Source: Pyxicephalus adspersus
Lineage: Eukaryota; Chordata; Amphibia; Anura; Pyxicephalidae
DNA length: 64,000 nucleotides
Assembly (NCBI RefSeq): GCF_032062135.1
Contig: NC_092859.1
Coordinates: forward strand, 23,473,126-23,537,125
Reading direction: 5' to 3'
In this document: positions 35,461 through 47,000 of the stretch, one piece after another
How positions within the stretch are numbered: the stretch's first letter is position 1
How the letters are laid out: the number at the start of each line of letters is the position of its first letter
Position numbers and translations under genes: made by a program
Notes under the pieces: model-generated
Databases searched by the model: none
Seen by the model: the letters and a program-made list of their open reading frames with translations, nothing else
What the model was told of the DNA's origin: nothing

Positions 35461-35761
35461 GTTGGCTTTTTTTACCATGGACCATTTTACATTTAGGATC
35501 AGTATCTTCAGGGTTTCTTATTTCTTCAGTTGACTGAGGATCATCGCAATTAACATTTTCCTCATACAGTAATGTTAGATCTAAATAAAATAGATCTACA
35601 TAAAGTAAAATCTATTGTAACTTTTAACATGGCCCTGTCAATAAACAGCTATTGTCGGTAAGTCAGTTCCAAGGGCAATAATCTTGGACATGTCCTACAA
35701 CCAAACATATTCCTATTATCAAGAGCTAAAAGGCCAAAACTATATATCTGCATGCCTGTTA

Positions 35762-36290
35762 TTAATATTATTATTATTATTATTATTAATAATAATAATA
35801 ATAATAATAAACAGGATTTATATAGCGCCAACATATTACGCAGCGCTGTACATTAAATAGGGGTTGCAAATGACAGAGTAATAGAGACAGTGACACAGTA
35901 GTAGGTGGGGGAATTAATACACAATAGGAGGGGACATATGTAGTGGTGGGAAGTGATGTGACGGTTTCAAAACGCAAGTTTGAATAAATGGGTTTTGAGC
36001 ACTCTTTTAAATTGTGGGGTTGCAAATGACAGACTAATAGAGACAGTGACACAGGAGTTGAGGACCCTGCCCCAAAGAGCTTACAATCTAGTAGGTGGGG
36101 GAATTTCACACACAGTAGGGTGGGAGATATGTAGTGGTGGGAAGTAGTGATGGTTTCAAAAGACAGAAGAAGACGGGTAGGGAAGTTTGGAGACATATGG
36201 GAGAAGGGAGATAGGACGGTAGTTAGAGGGTAGGGAGGGGTCCAGTGAGGACCTGTTACAATGTGATGTGACTTTTTTTGCATGTAAGTT
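35762..36290 (-). mobile_element. LINE 3' end, two partial copies
   Basis: (AAT)n at 35762-35810 is the complement of the (ATT)n tail. It is followed by GGATTTATATAGCGCCAACA, GTACATTAAATAGGGGTTGC and the TTACAATCTAG..CCCAAAGAGC segment. TGCAAATGACAGACTAATAG and the GTAGTGGTGGGAAGT segment appear twice, so two copies or an internal duplication are fused. Confidence 0.75.
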
Positions 36291-36744
36291 TTTGGGAGGG
36301 GACCTTAATGACACTCAATGCACAGAGCCCTGACCTCAACCCTACTAAACTCTTGGGGATCCCAGTCCGACCTCACAAATGGGCACACATTCTCAAAGAC
36401 TAAGCTCAAGGGTTTTTATGGCTCCAAAAGATGGGCAACTACATACACTCATGGATTTTGAATTGGATACCCAAAAAAGCCTTTATAATTTTTACAATAA
36501 AACAAAAAAACAGTAATGATTGAAGGATGGGAGTTGTTATCCCCACCCATATATAATGTCATCTATTGTACATGTAAACCAAGTATTTTATTTACTTTCC
36601 CAAACCATGGTGAACTCTGTTTTTAAAATGTATATTTTTTATAAATGTCTTTAGGACACCACTTCCACCAGTGAGATCATACCACATGAAGAATCAAGAT
36701 CTGTACCATTTGCTGATGCTGTCTAGATTTTTTGCCTGTTACTA
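36291..36744. other. Region just upstream of unit 3 first visible exon
   Basis: It holds a TATA-like CCATATATAATG (36548) and two possible splice acceptors, CTTTAG at about 36655 and TTGCCTGTTACTAG ending at 36744. Either acceptor would make the exon at 36760 a second or later exon. An in-frame TAG sits just upstream at about 36724, between the two acceptors. No promoter is established. Confidence 0.4.
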
Positions 36745-36759
36745 GATTTCACCCAGCCA

Positions 36760-37243
36760 ATGGAAAATTTTAAAGAACGCTTTGGATCCAGGGAAGCAAG
36801 CTCCCAGACTCCAAAAGGGAATTCAAATGTATCTGATGCAATCCCAATATCAACATCACGATTTGGTAAAACTTTCAATGAATCAAGTAGCAACCCAACA
36901 TCACCATTACAATTTGGTAATGGTATTTCCAATGTATCTAGTGGAGACCTACTATTACCACTTGGTAATACCAATGAAATAAAATATAGGAATGCCAAAT
37001 TCACCTGTTCTTCTACAAGATTTTCTCATACACAACTGCCTTTAGATAATCTGATAACAACAAATCCTTTGGAACCTAGCATATCAAGGCGTACATCCAG
37101 AAAAAGAAGGGCAATTTCACCTTCATCTTCTCCACCTTCTTCAAAAGAACGTTGCTTTACGCCAACATCTTTTACCTTTGCTTCGAAAGTCCCATCCAAT
37201 GATCCAAGGAGTTCCTTATCAACAAATACCACTATAAAGTTTG
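36760..37243 (+). CDS. Unit 3 exon 1: Ser/Thr-rich N-terminus
   Basis: The start chosen is the first ATG after the in-frame TAG at about 36724; +4 is G and -3 is C, a moderate context. The 161 codons are rich in Ser, Thr, Asn and Pro, with recurring FG dipeptides (SRFGKT, LQFGNG) and a likely nuclear localisation patch SRRTSRKRRA. No folded domain is seen. It ends before GTAAGT in phase 1. It could instead be an internal exon using the acceptor at 36744, in which case translation starts further upstream. Confidence 0.7.
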
Positions 37244-40200
37244 GTAAGTTTTGATCTCCTTCAAGTTCATGTAATATTTCAATCATTTTCTGTTACAGCG
37301 GTCATGTACAACTGAAGAGACTACAAAAAAAGTGTAATACAAACAAGTTACTGATACTACTGGTATTTATAGTTCACTAATAAAGACTATAACATTTATT
37401 TGCCATCAACACCCACAAGTACATAAGTAGAAAAAAAAAAGTCTAGAGTCTGGAGTAGACAAGACCTTTCAAGTGTATGTATAGCCAAAACTTTTCTCTT
37501 TCTTAGATTATGTGTGTTGCAGTCTCTTCTATTTTGTATCCTTTTATTGCTTTGTCCTGCTAGGCATATTCATTGTTATCAGAAAATAAAAGGGAGGGTA
37601 AACCTTTCAATGGGGAGGTTTGTCCTTGTGTCAACTGTTAACCTTACCTTGTCCACAAAATGTTTGGCATACATTTTAAAATCAAAATATCTTTTCTTCT
37701 TGAAAGGAAAAAATAAGAAAATTTGGGTGGTTGGCGGCTCTGGCCTGTGCAACCCCCCGTGGGGTCAGGGGAAGGACCCCGATTGGGGGCAGCGCACCAG
37801 CCAAAGTCGCGGACCTGTACGCATCGCATGCTCAGGGTGGTGGGCGGTTTGTGTCTCTGGACAACCCACCCAGACGGTGGGGTTTCGCATTATGACATCA
37901 CTCTGGGCGAAGTTTCGCATGCGTGGTCCAGAGTCCGTAAATATACTGTCCTGTGATGTCCAAAAGGTTTGGGACCACTGCTTTGGCAAACCTACTAGCT
38001 TGGAGTTGCAGAGCAGAAAATGTGTTTAAATTTGTTTAATCCATAGGGGTGGTTATCTTAGATAACTTTTATAACTCATACATAAAATAATTTCTTGTTG
38101 TAGGTAGAGTGGACTGTTTATTATACAAGTGATAAATGTATAAAAAAATATAAATTGTGTTTTTTAGGTACACCTAGTATTTCAGTGCAATCGATACAAA
38201 CACCAGAAATTTGTCTTTCCCATATTTGGAAGCACTGCAAGCTTGGAGGTAAACAATTGCAGATTTTTATTATTAGGTTATCCATGTTGTCAATGTTGTT
38301 CCAGATAACAGTCAGTGTCATTTGCTTACAGATAAATGCGCCAATGTGCACTTCCATTTGCCCTACTGTTGGCAGGAATGCAATCAGTCCAAATGGGTGA
38401 ACCTTCCAGATATGGAGGATATCGAGAGGGCTTACAGTGAACCTCAATGTGACAGGTAGGCATTGTAGGGGAAGCATAAACTAATGAAAGAGATCTCCCC
38501 ATTGTTGAAGAAGGAGTCAGATCAAAAGGTCAATTCAGAGGTGAATGTGAGACAACATTGTACACACATCTGGTATCACCAGGGTGGTGATGTTCTTATG
38601 TATTTGAAAGAGTTGGTAGGAATAGGACAGTGGCTGCCAAGCTGTCACCTCTAAATATGTTGTTATTCTCCTATGACAGTTCTTTATCTTTATCTTTTCC
38701 TTATCTTAGTCTTTAAAATCAGCTAAAATCTTTTAGCTGTAAATAAAATTTCACAGTCATGTTTTAGGATATAGAAGTCTTTCTTTTAATCATTGCACAA
38801 ATGTATATCCAGTTTACAGTCAACTTAAAGGTAATCAGATAATTCTTGTATTCTTTCGCATCTTTCGTAGCTTTAAAAACATCAACTTTCAGACCATGAG
38901 AGCCAATGACAAGCGAGTTCGCAGACTCTCCACCCCGTCATCTGTCACCCGAAGTCCTGATTATGTACTGACCACCGAGTGGATCTGGTACTGGAAGGAC
39001 GAACTTGACATCTGGAACGAATATGGATACCAAGTGAGTAATATTCAACTACTCAAATTAATTTTATGAGTATAAGTCCGCTTTATCATTTACTGGTTCC
39101 AACACTTCTACAATAAAATCCATCTGAGTTGTCACCCTGCCATCTGGGGCTCTGGAAAGACCATGCACCCCTTGACAAGGAAGAGTCTACATATTACTGG
39201 TGGCTCTAAGTATTTTTTTTTATTTTACCATCCTTGGTTCTGTGCTCATAAAGAACTTTTTAAAATGTAAATGATGCTAGGAGCACGTCAAACCAGGATT
39301 TGCTCAGTGAGATGATCTGATATAAATGTTATATAAATTATATACAGTGAGAGGATTTTAACTTAATAAACACGCTAATAATTTTCATTCTGTGTTTTAT
39401 TCTAGATGATCAAAAATGTAAAAACCTCAGCAGACCTGGAGAAGATATATGTCCGAAACCCCACTGGAACCATCCCCTTCACTACTAAAACCCACCAATA
39501 TGAAATAAACTGCCAAGGTGCAAACAAACTTTATACACTGGAAGAAAAGGATAGCAATATATTATATGCAGGGGTGTAGATGAGGACTCAAGAGCCTATA
39601 TAGTACATTTAGGAATTCAATCTCATGATTTCTGAATTCCATTTTAAGCATTTAGGACTAAGAAATGTCTATTCTTACTAAGCTGGCATTCACTCCCCCT
39701 TCCAAATGGGCTGTAGATGGTTATATAATTTTTGCTTGATTTCCATGCCACAGTAGGTCAACAATATCCTCTTTAATGGGCTACACTGGACCACTGAAGG
39801 CTGATGTTGGTCAACATGTATATTAACAGTTCCATTAAGCAATTCTTTAGTGTTGGTCCCATCTTTTCAGGACTTGCTTTTATTCAGCAAGCAAGTTTCT
39901 CACTTATTTATACACATTGTAGTTCTGGATTGGATTCTTTTTAGTGTTTCTGTGATCTTATAAAACATTTCCGGAATTAATTTCTTGCAATTCCTCTATA
40001 TTATCAACCTTGATGATTTCCCATACTTTTTTCATATACTTATTTTTTACCTTTCATATGTTGCTTTTGTAAACGTTTTAAATTGGCAGAAATCTCTTCT
40101 ATTTTCTCTTGTCTTTCTGCAGCATTTTTTCTCTTCAATTCTTTTTACTATTACATGGCAGGTGACACCCTGTTAAGGGGGAATTTAGTGGCAAAGGTAC

Positions 40201-41049
40201 TGTAAGCCAATACATGTTGGGGGAGAGAAGTGGGACAAGTGGGGCTGAGTGACAGGGAAAGCATTAAGGGTGGGAGATCTCTGAGAGTTTGCTCTATAGA
40301 GTTTGCTCTATTTCCCATGTAACAGAATCATATACACAGTTTTTAATTTATACTTTGGAAACCTATAACAAAGTTCTTAAAATTACGAACTGCAACAACT
40401 CCTTTTAATCAACTATTTTGATCATGTCAATTGTAATATGATATATACTCTTTTTGATGAGATATCAGTTTCTTTCCACTCTCTTGCTTTACTGCAAATT
40501 GCTTTTTTATACTTCTTTAACTCCTGTCCTGTGATGGCTAAGAACATCCGCACATTGTGCATTGGTCCATTATGGTCCATAAATTGCTTTGGTTACTTTC
40601 CCCTGGTGTATCGTTTATCCCACCTTATTTATGGCAGGGTTGAGACAATCTTCTGGTTAAGTGCTTATCATAGCTCTCACAGCTACTTCTTCTCTTGGGA
40701 ACTAATCCCATGGTTGACTGTTCTAGTTTTCAGGCTTTGGAAACTCTGCTTTTGTTCTATACACCACCATTGCCATTTTTCCTCCACTGGGAGCCCAAGA
40801 GATGCAGCGTTGCTAATGGCACCCATTTATTCTAGGAGGTATTTCTAAGTATTTGGTGGTGGTTGCATAATCAACATAGTAGTCACCAATGAAATTCCAA
40901 AGTGTCATGAAAAATTAGCAATATGAAAGTGGAATGATATGATTATTCATATAATCCATGGTACATAAGCTAATAAATAGTGACATGTAATGAATTTCAA
41001 CATTTTTGGCATGTAAAGAAAAATCAGTATGCCTAACCTAATATTAATT

Positions 41050-41080
<31 letters not shown>

Positions 41081-44000
41081 TTAATAAAAAACAGACTTTA
41101 TATAGCACCAACATATTATGCATCGCTGTACATTAAATCCAGCTTGCAAATCACAGACAGATACAGACCGTGACACAGGAGGAGAGGACCCTGCCCAGAA
41201 AAGCTTACAATCTAGGAGGTGGAGGGAGGTATCACACAGCAGGGGGGGAGATATGTAATGGTGGGAAGTAGTGAGGGTTTTTAATGACAGAAGAAGACGG
41301 GTAGGCAAGTTTGAAGAAATGGATTTTGAGTGCTCTTATAAATGAGCAGAAAGTAGGAGCAAGCCGAATAGGACGAGGAAGACCATCCCAGAGAGTCGGG
41401 GCAGCTTTAAAAAAGTCTTGGAGCCGTGCGTGTGTTGAGGTTATGAGGAAGTCATTAGTAGGTCATTGGAGGAGCGGAGGGAGCGGCTGGGGGAATATTT
41501 TTTTACCAGGTCAGAAAAGCAAAGCACAAAAAAAGCAAAAGTTACAGAAATGTTTTCTGGGGTCTGGGGAAAAATTAGAAGATTTATAACCAACAACAGT
41601 AGGGCTATAGACTGTGACCAGTGTTGCTACAAAGGGTAATTTTAGGTATAATACTGTCTATAGGTAATGAACATTGCTAAGTGTAAAAAGGATCAGTTTT
41701 GGTACAATGTTAAACTTAGCCAATTTAATTGTTGTTTCTTAATTAGTACAGTTGTTTATGTAAATCATCTGATCATTAAATTCCTTCCAGAGATGAAACA
41801 AAACAACACACTATTTCAAACAAAAAGAGACGTACGTCGAAGACCAAAATTCCTGGATTACAATAAGTACAATAATCTTTTGAAAGGATGGTAATATATC
41901 CATAAATAATACAACTAAATGAGCTGAATGGGGGCTGTTGGGTAACTAGTATTTTCATTTTTATCAGCACAAAATCTGCATTGGGATCCCCTTCGAACAT
42001 CTACCCATCAACATGGGATATGAAGTTTATGCCGGCGACTGGGTATCAGGTATAAGGAAGTGGAAATGTTATACCTATTGGCAGCAATATCATGATGGCC
42101 ATAATAAGAAATAATAAGCTTTTCTCATTCTTGTGCTCTGGTTCCTGCTTTGCTGTGACTCACTTCCACCTTTTGCATTAACATCTCCACCCCACTAACC
42201 TTTCATGGAAACACTTTTACCTTTTCTAGGTCACCGTTCAGTTTACAGTGGGTGCACATCCTCTGTCCAGTTAATATTGTTTTTCCCCATCATAAATTTT
42301 CATAATAGGGGCACAAACAGCAGGACAAACCTGACAGCAAAACAGAACATTTATAAAAACAAAATCTAAGGATATTTATAGTAATATGACAATTCAGTGA
42401 AAAAATAGTTCCTGCTGGTTTGGATAGAGTATGAAAAAATAACTTTATCCAATACAGCTGAAAATGTGGCCCAGGCTGTCATCACATCTAGGGACCATAC
42501 TATGAAAGTAAGTAAAACAATTGCCATGACATGAATTACAGAGTGCATCTAGAAACCACAGAACTGAAATCCTGACCATTGATTATGCATGGCTGCTGCA
42601 ATAGACAGGTTCTTTATTTTGTGAAATGATTGAATTAAAAGATCAATATTCATTTCAATTATGTTTATATATAAATGTGTTTTTTATGCTTCCTAGAAAA
42701 TTCTCGTACCTTCGGATTCTCCCGAGTTCCAAAAAATTGTTACAATGTTCATGGAGAAGAGCAAAAACTTTACGGTGCAGAGTTTGTGGCGTATTCAGAA
42801 TTCCTTTCTCTGGCAGGCATATCTATTGTAAGTTGGGTATTTTAATTTGTAAATTTTTTTTATTATTTGTGTATTAAATTGCAGGGTTAGTTGGTTTATC
42901 CCAGGAAAAAGAAGCAGAACTTCTGCAGTCATTTTTTTATAGTCACTAGAAGGGATGAGCGAGATTTGTAAGTTCGATCTCATGGCGAATCGGGCTGTTC
43001 TCGCTTACCAAACATTTAAGAGAGAACGGCCCTGTAAGGTTGAGGTTGAGTTCTCGCCGAACAAAGGAGGGAAAATGCAGGGGGCGGGGACGGCGACTAT
43101 TTCCATCGGCTATGGCATGGCTGGGAGCAAATTATTTGCTCCCAGGATGCACAGCAAGGCCCAACAGCCCAATCAGGGGAGATCTTAGCACAGGTATATA
43201 TACAGGGAAGGAGGGAGGGGTTAGTCACTCCATCTTGTGTTCTGTGTCAGAGAAAAAAGCAGGGAGAGAAGTGCATTGTGACAGGGACAGGTTAGGAGCT
43301 TTCGGCATATCTTGAAAAGTACAGATTGTGCAGTTTTTGATGCTACCTCTTGCTATCTTGCAAAAAAGGCAGACACATTTCTGTAGTCCTCTCAAGAAAT
43401 ACAGATATTTCATTCTGATAGCACTTGCTTTCTATCAAAAAAGCCATAAAAATTTCTGTATTTCTCTCAAACAAATACAGATATTTTATTCTGGTCCCAC
43501 TTGTTATCTAGCAGAAAAGCCGGAAAAATGTCTGTATTTCTCTTGTGGCATGGCATTGGGGAACCTGCCACATCTGGCAGGGGGCATACTACCCGGGAGT
43601 CCGCCACTGTAGGACAGCAGCAGCAGCAAACTGTTGGAGGCAGCAGCACAAGCTGTCACACAGGTCTAAGATGTGTCCGGAGCACCAGTACGCTGGTAGA
43701 TTTATTGAGGAGGCTTACTACAATCATACAGCCACGTCATGCGGAGAGTATTGTGGACTGGGTCTCAGGGGCCTCAAGTGCAGAAAACTCTGTAAGGGCT
43801 AGCAGCAGTTCTGAAACAGACGTAGAGGAGAGGCAGCAGCAACAGACTGGGGATGGAAAGGGCCCCAAATCTGCCTCATATCAGTCCCAATGAACACAGA
43901 CGAGTGGGCACAAGCACGTGAACAATCAGAGACGATGTGGCCCTGGGGGAGATGGGGCTGGAGCAGATGCAGGGCACATCTGCAGACGCAGAGGCAGGCA

Positions 44001-47000
44001 AAGAAAAAAGGCAGCATAGTGGATGCACGCACCTCTCCAGTATGGTACTTTTTCATGTTGAAAGACGACTGGTGCGTAGCAATTTGTATCCTGTGCCACA
44101 GGCAGATTCGCAGAGGACAGGCCGGATCACATTTGGGTACAAAATCCCTGCTTTGGTTGGATTTGGAGGCTTCAGGTTTCCCATCCCTCTTTCAGCCTTC
44201 ACTTCCACAATCATTTTCTCAGCAGCACCATCTTCTAATTGTGAACTCTTGTCATTGATTATAACTTGTTCAGGTCTCTCAAAGACTTTGCTAGGTGCAG
44301 CTACATGTTCTATAGCTGCAGCAACATTTACCCCTTCTTTCTCACCAAAGTCACAAACTGCAGCAGCTTCTACATTTCCTCATAAGTGATGGCCCTAACC
44401 GCTTTACATTCAATGTCCCCAATAGTTACGGCCCCTACACTGTCCATGTGAGGGGAAGCCTCAGCCTGTTCAATAGTTGGAGCCTCTACAGCAGAGGTAG
44501 TGTTGAATATTTATCTGCATAAATATGGATTTTTTATCTTCCTATCAATGCACATATCTATTCGAAAAATGAAGGTTCATGCACAAATGATAGCTAGTCA
44601 CTCAAACAGTTAATTAAGAAAACAATGTGAAACATAAAATACACAGGAATATTGTTGCTGATATATAGTTAGATATAGGAACTTCAATCAATATATACAG
44701 TACATGAAAATAAGGTTGTTAGTAGGTAACCCCTGTAATAATCTAATAATGGTTGGTAATAATTACAAAAGCAAACAATGCAATAATATTATAGACACCC
44801 ATAAGACTGCAATCAGGAATAGTTTATAGCTATCTGCTAGGATGGTATTGGGTACTTCAGGAGCCTGCTTCCTTCAGAACAGGACTCCATAACAGCTTAC
44901 CTCAGAAAGGCCTAAGAGCAAGCGAGCGAGATCCATTCTCTCATTTCCCATTTTTATATAGTTAATTCCCATTAGGAATCATTGGGGCTTTTTGAATTGG
45001 TTACTGCGTGTGATCTGTAAGATGACACACCTCCCCTAGACTGGGATTGAATAATGCATTTCAGTGGACCTCCCAGCTTAACTTGATATAAGAATCTGGA
45101 GCTGGAATCTAAATTTAGGGTTCAACAAAAGGTCCAGCTGGGTCATCACCCTAACCCATCTGTCAAGTTATTCATCAATCTTCTGCTAACTCAGGCTTGA
45201 TTGATTTATTACCCCTTGAGGGTCCTACTGGTAATTAGTATGGGAAGTAGATCTTGTTTACTGGCATCTGTTTTATTATCTGTTTGTTTGTTGTTCCTTG
45301 GGTGAGGTTATTTAACCACCCGGCCGTTAAACCCGACCTTGGTTCAGGGTAATAACACTTGCAAAAAATGTTAAACCCGAACTTTTCTCAAACGTTGTAT
45401 TGCAATCCGATTGTCATACATTGTATGACAATCTGATTACAATTGTAAGAATATACTCACCTGGTCCCCGCAGCTCCTCCCGACACGTCCGTCCTCTTCA
45501 GTCTCCTCCCGGCGAGTGCAGTGACGATGTCCGGGGTTTCCCCGTGACGTCACTGCATGCGTCAGTGCGGGCGGGAGGCGGGACGGGAAATTCAAATCAC
45601 TTTGTATTGAACTCAATACAAAAAAGCTGTATTGAGTCCAATACAAAGAAATATTTATATAATATATATATAATTGTATTATATATATATATTATTTATG
45701 CTACTGTACATATACATTACAATATACACTTTTTTTTTAAAGATTTTTTTTTGTTTTATGAACAAATTTTAATATTAAATTTATAAAATTTTGGACATAT
45801 TTCGGTGATGCGGTAATTCGTTGTAATTCAGTGAATTATAAGTAATTATTGAGTAATTCGGTGAATTATAATTTACAATCTAAAATAAATTTCCATGCAA
45901 AAAATTTAACACTTTTTGCATGGAAGTTTGGAAAGAATTAGAATACCCGGCGTTGGCGTACGTGTCCCTTGGTGATCCCTGATGATGTTCGTGTGTGCGC
46001 CAATTGATAGGGGTTGTAGCGGGAAATTCAAATATTTTGTATTGGATTCAATACAAAGTCCTGTATCCAATCCAATACAAAATAATACAAAATATATTTA
46101 TTTTATGTGGTTTTGTCTATAGGTATGTGACGTTGGACTCTGTTTTAACAGTGTACTGCTTTTGGTACAGAAATCTAGACATCAGTGAAATGCCCAGGTG
46201 GTTAATAACCAAGGATTAGGCATCCCCTAGGTGATACAGATGGCCAGTACCAGTTAAAAGAGATTCCCATTTTTAAACACAACATTCCTACACATAATAT
46301 TTATATTATTATTATTATTATTATTATTAATAATAATAATAATAATAATAATAAACAGGATTTTTTTAGCCCCAACATATACACCCATATACACATATAT
46401 ATATATATATCATATATACATATATATGTATCCACATATATCTAAAAATATCTATAAAAATTCTTGGGGTGCAACGGTAGCCAACTTTAATGGACACTAG
46501 GCCATTTCAGGGGTGGGCAGGAGGACACTAGGCTGAGTCCCGCCCCCCCACCAGGAACACTCCCTGAAGTGAAATCCCTCTCCTCTGTATGCATTGCGAC
46601 CAGCCTAATCCCGGTGGCGTTAGGCCGAAAGGAACTACCGACTAGACTGTATCTGGTCTAAAGGCCAGAGTTTGCCCCCTTCTACAGTTAACCTCGTCAT
46701 ATTCACCAATGTCTCCAATAGCTACAGCTTCTACACTGTCGACATAGGTGATGGCCTGTCGGTACTTGTCAGTACTCCATTCACTAAAATTGTGTTTCGC
46801 GTTTCTGGGTGGGTGGCATTGACGATGCACTACACCCAGCTCTCCATAACTTATACCAATGCGGTCTCCCTGGGGATAGCTGACCAGAGGCCACACATTG
46901 CTACTGCTTTCGCTGACCCATGCTCCGTCTCTGGTCCTCCATCTTTTTGCCTAATGTCACCGCGCTACTTGTCCACAACTTTATGGGTGTCATTTCTAAC

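Larger units (their letters stand above)
31800..35560 (-). mobile_element. Penelope-like retroelement, degenerate
   Basis: Minus-strand reading gives, in order, a PSDKVGNVVILNKDHY block, a reverse transcriptase with ALLKIHKN..PGRPIVSGIGS, then VAMDIEPLY, QGQGVLMGT and a YMDD box, and a C-terminal endonuclease-like piece (ESKRAFKKRIYEHVYN). A hammerhead-like motif lies downstream at 31893-31921. This order is the Penelope layout. Stops and frameshifts show it is inactive, and the 5' part beyond 35.56 kb was not found. Left and right limits are approximate. Confidence 0.82.
42950..44480 (+). mobile_element. hAT-type transposon relic with BED finger
   Basis: It begins near AGGGATGAGCGAGATTTG, a style of end seen in hAT elements of frogs. 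It contains a promoter-like GGTATATATACAGG (43193) and an ORF (43890-44258) with a BED zinc finger. The rest of the transposase (dimerisation domain) is not recognised, and the right end is unclear. It lies in intron 8 of unit 3. Confidence 0.6.

Noticed and set aside
37514..38029. 171-codon open frame with a hydrophobic N-terminus
   Set aside because: It begins in intron 1 of unit 3 and runs through a GC-rich repeat block (37700-37995). The apparent signal peptide is low-complexity AT-rich intron sequence.
40438..40848. 136-codon aromatic-rich frame, possible membrane protein
   Set aside because: No start context, splice sites or recognisable family; AT-rich intron DNA readily gives Phe/Leu-rich frames.
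45400..45786. 128-codon frame in unit 3 intron 8
   Set aside because: It lies inside TTAA element copy 3 and is matched by similar frames in copies 1 and 2, so it reflects the repeat.
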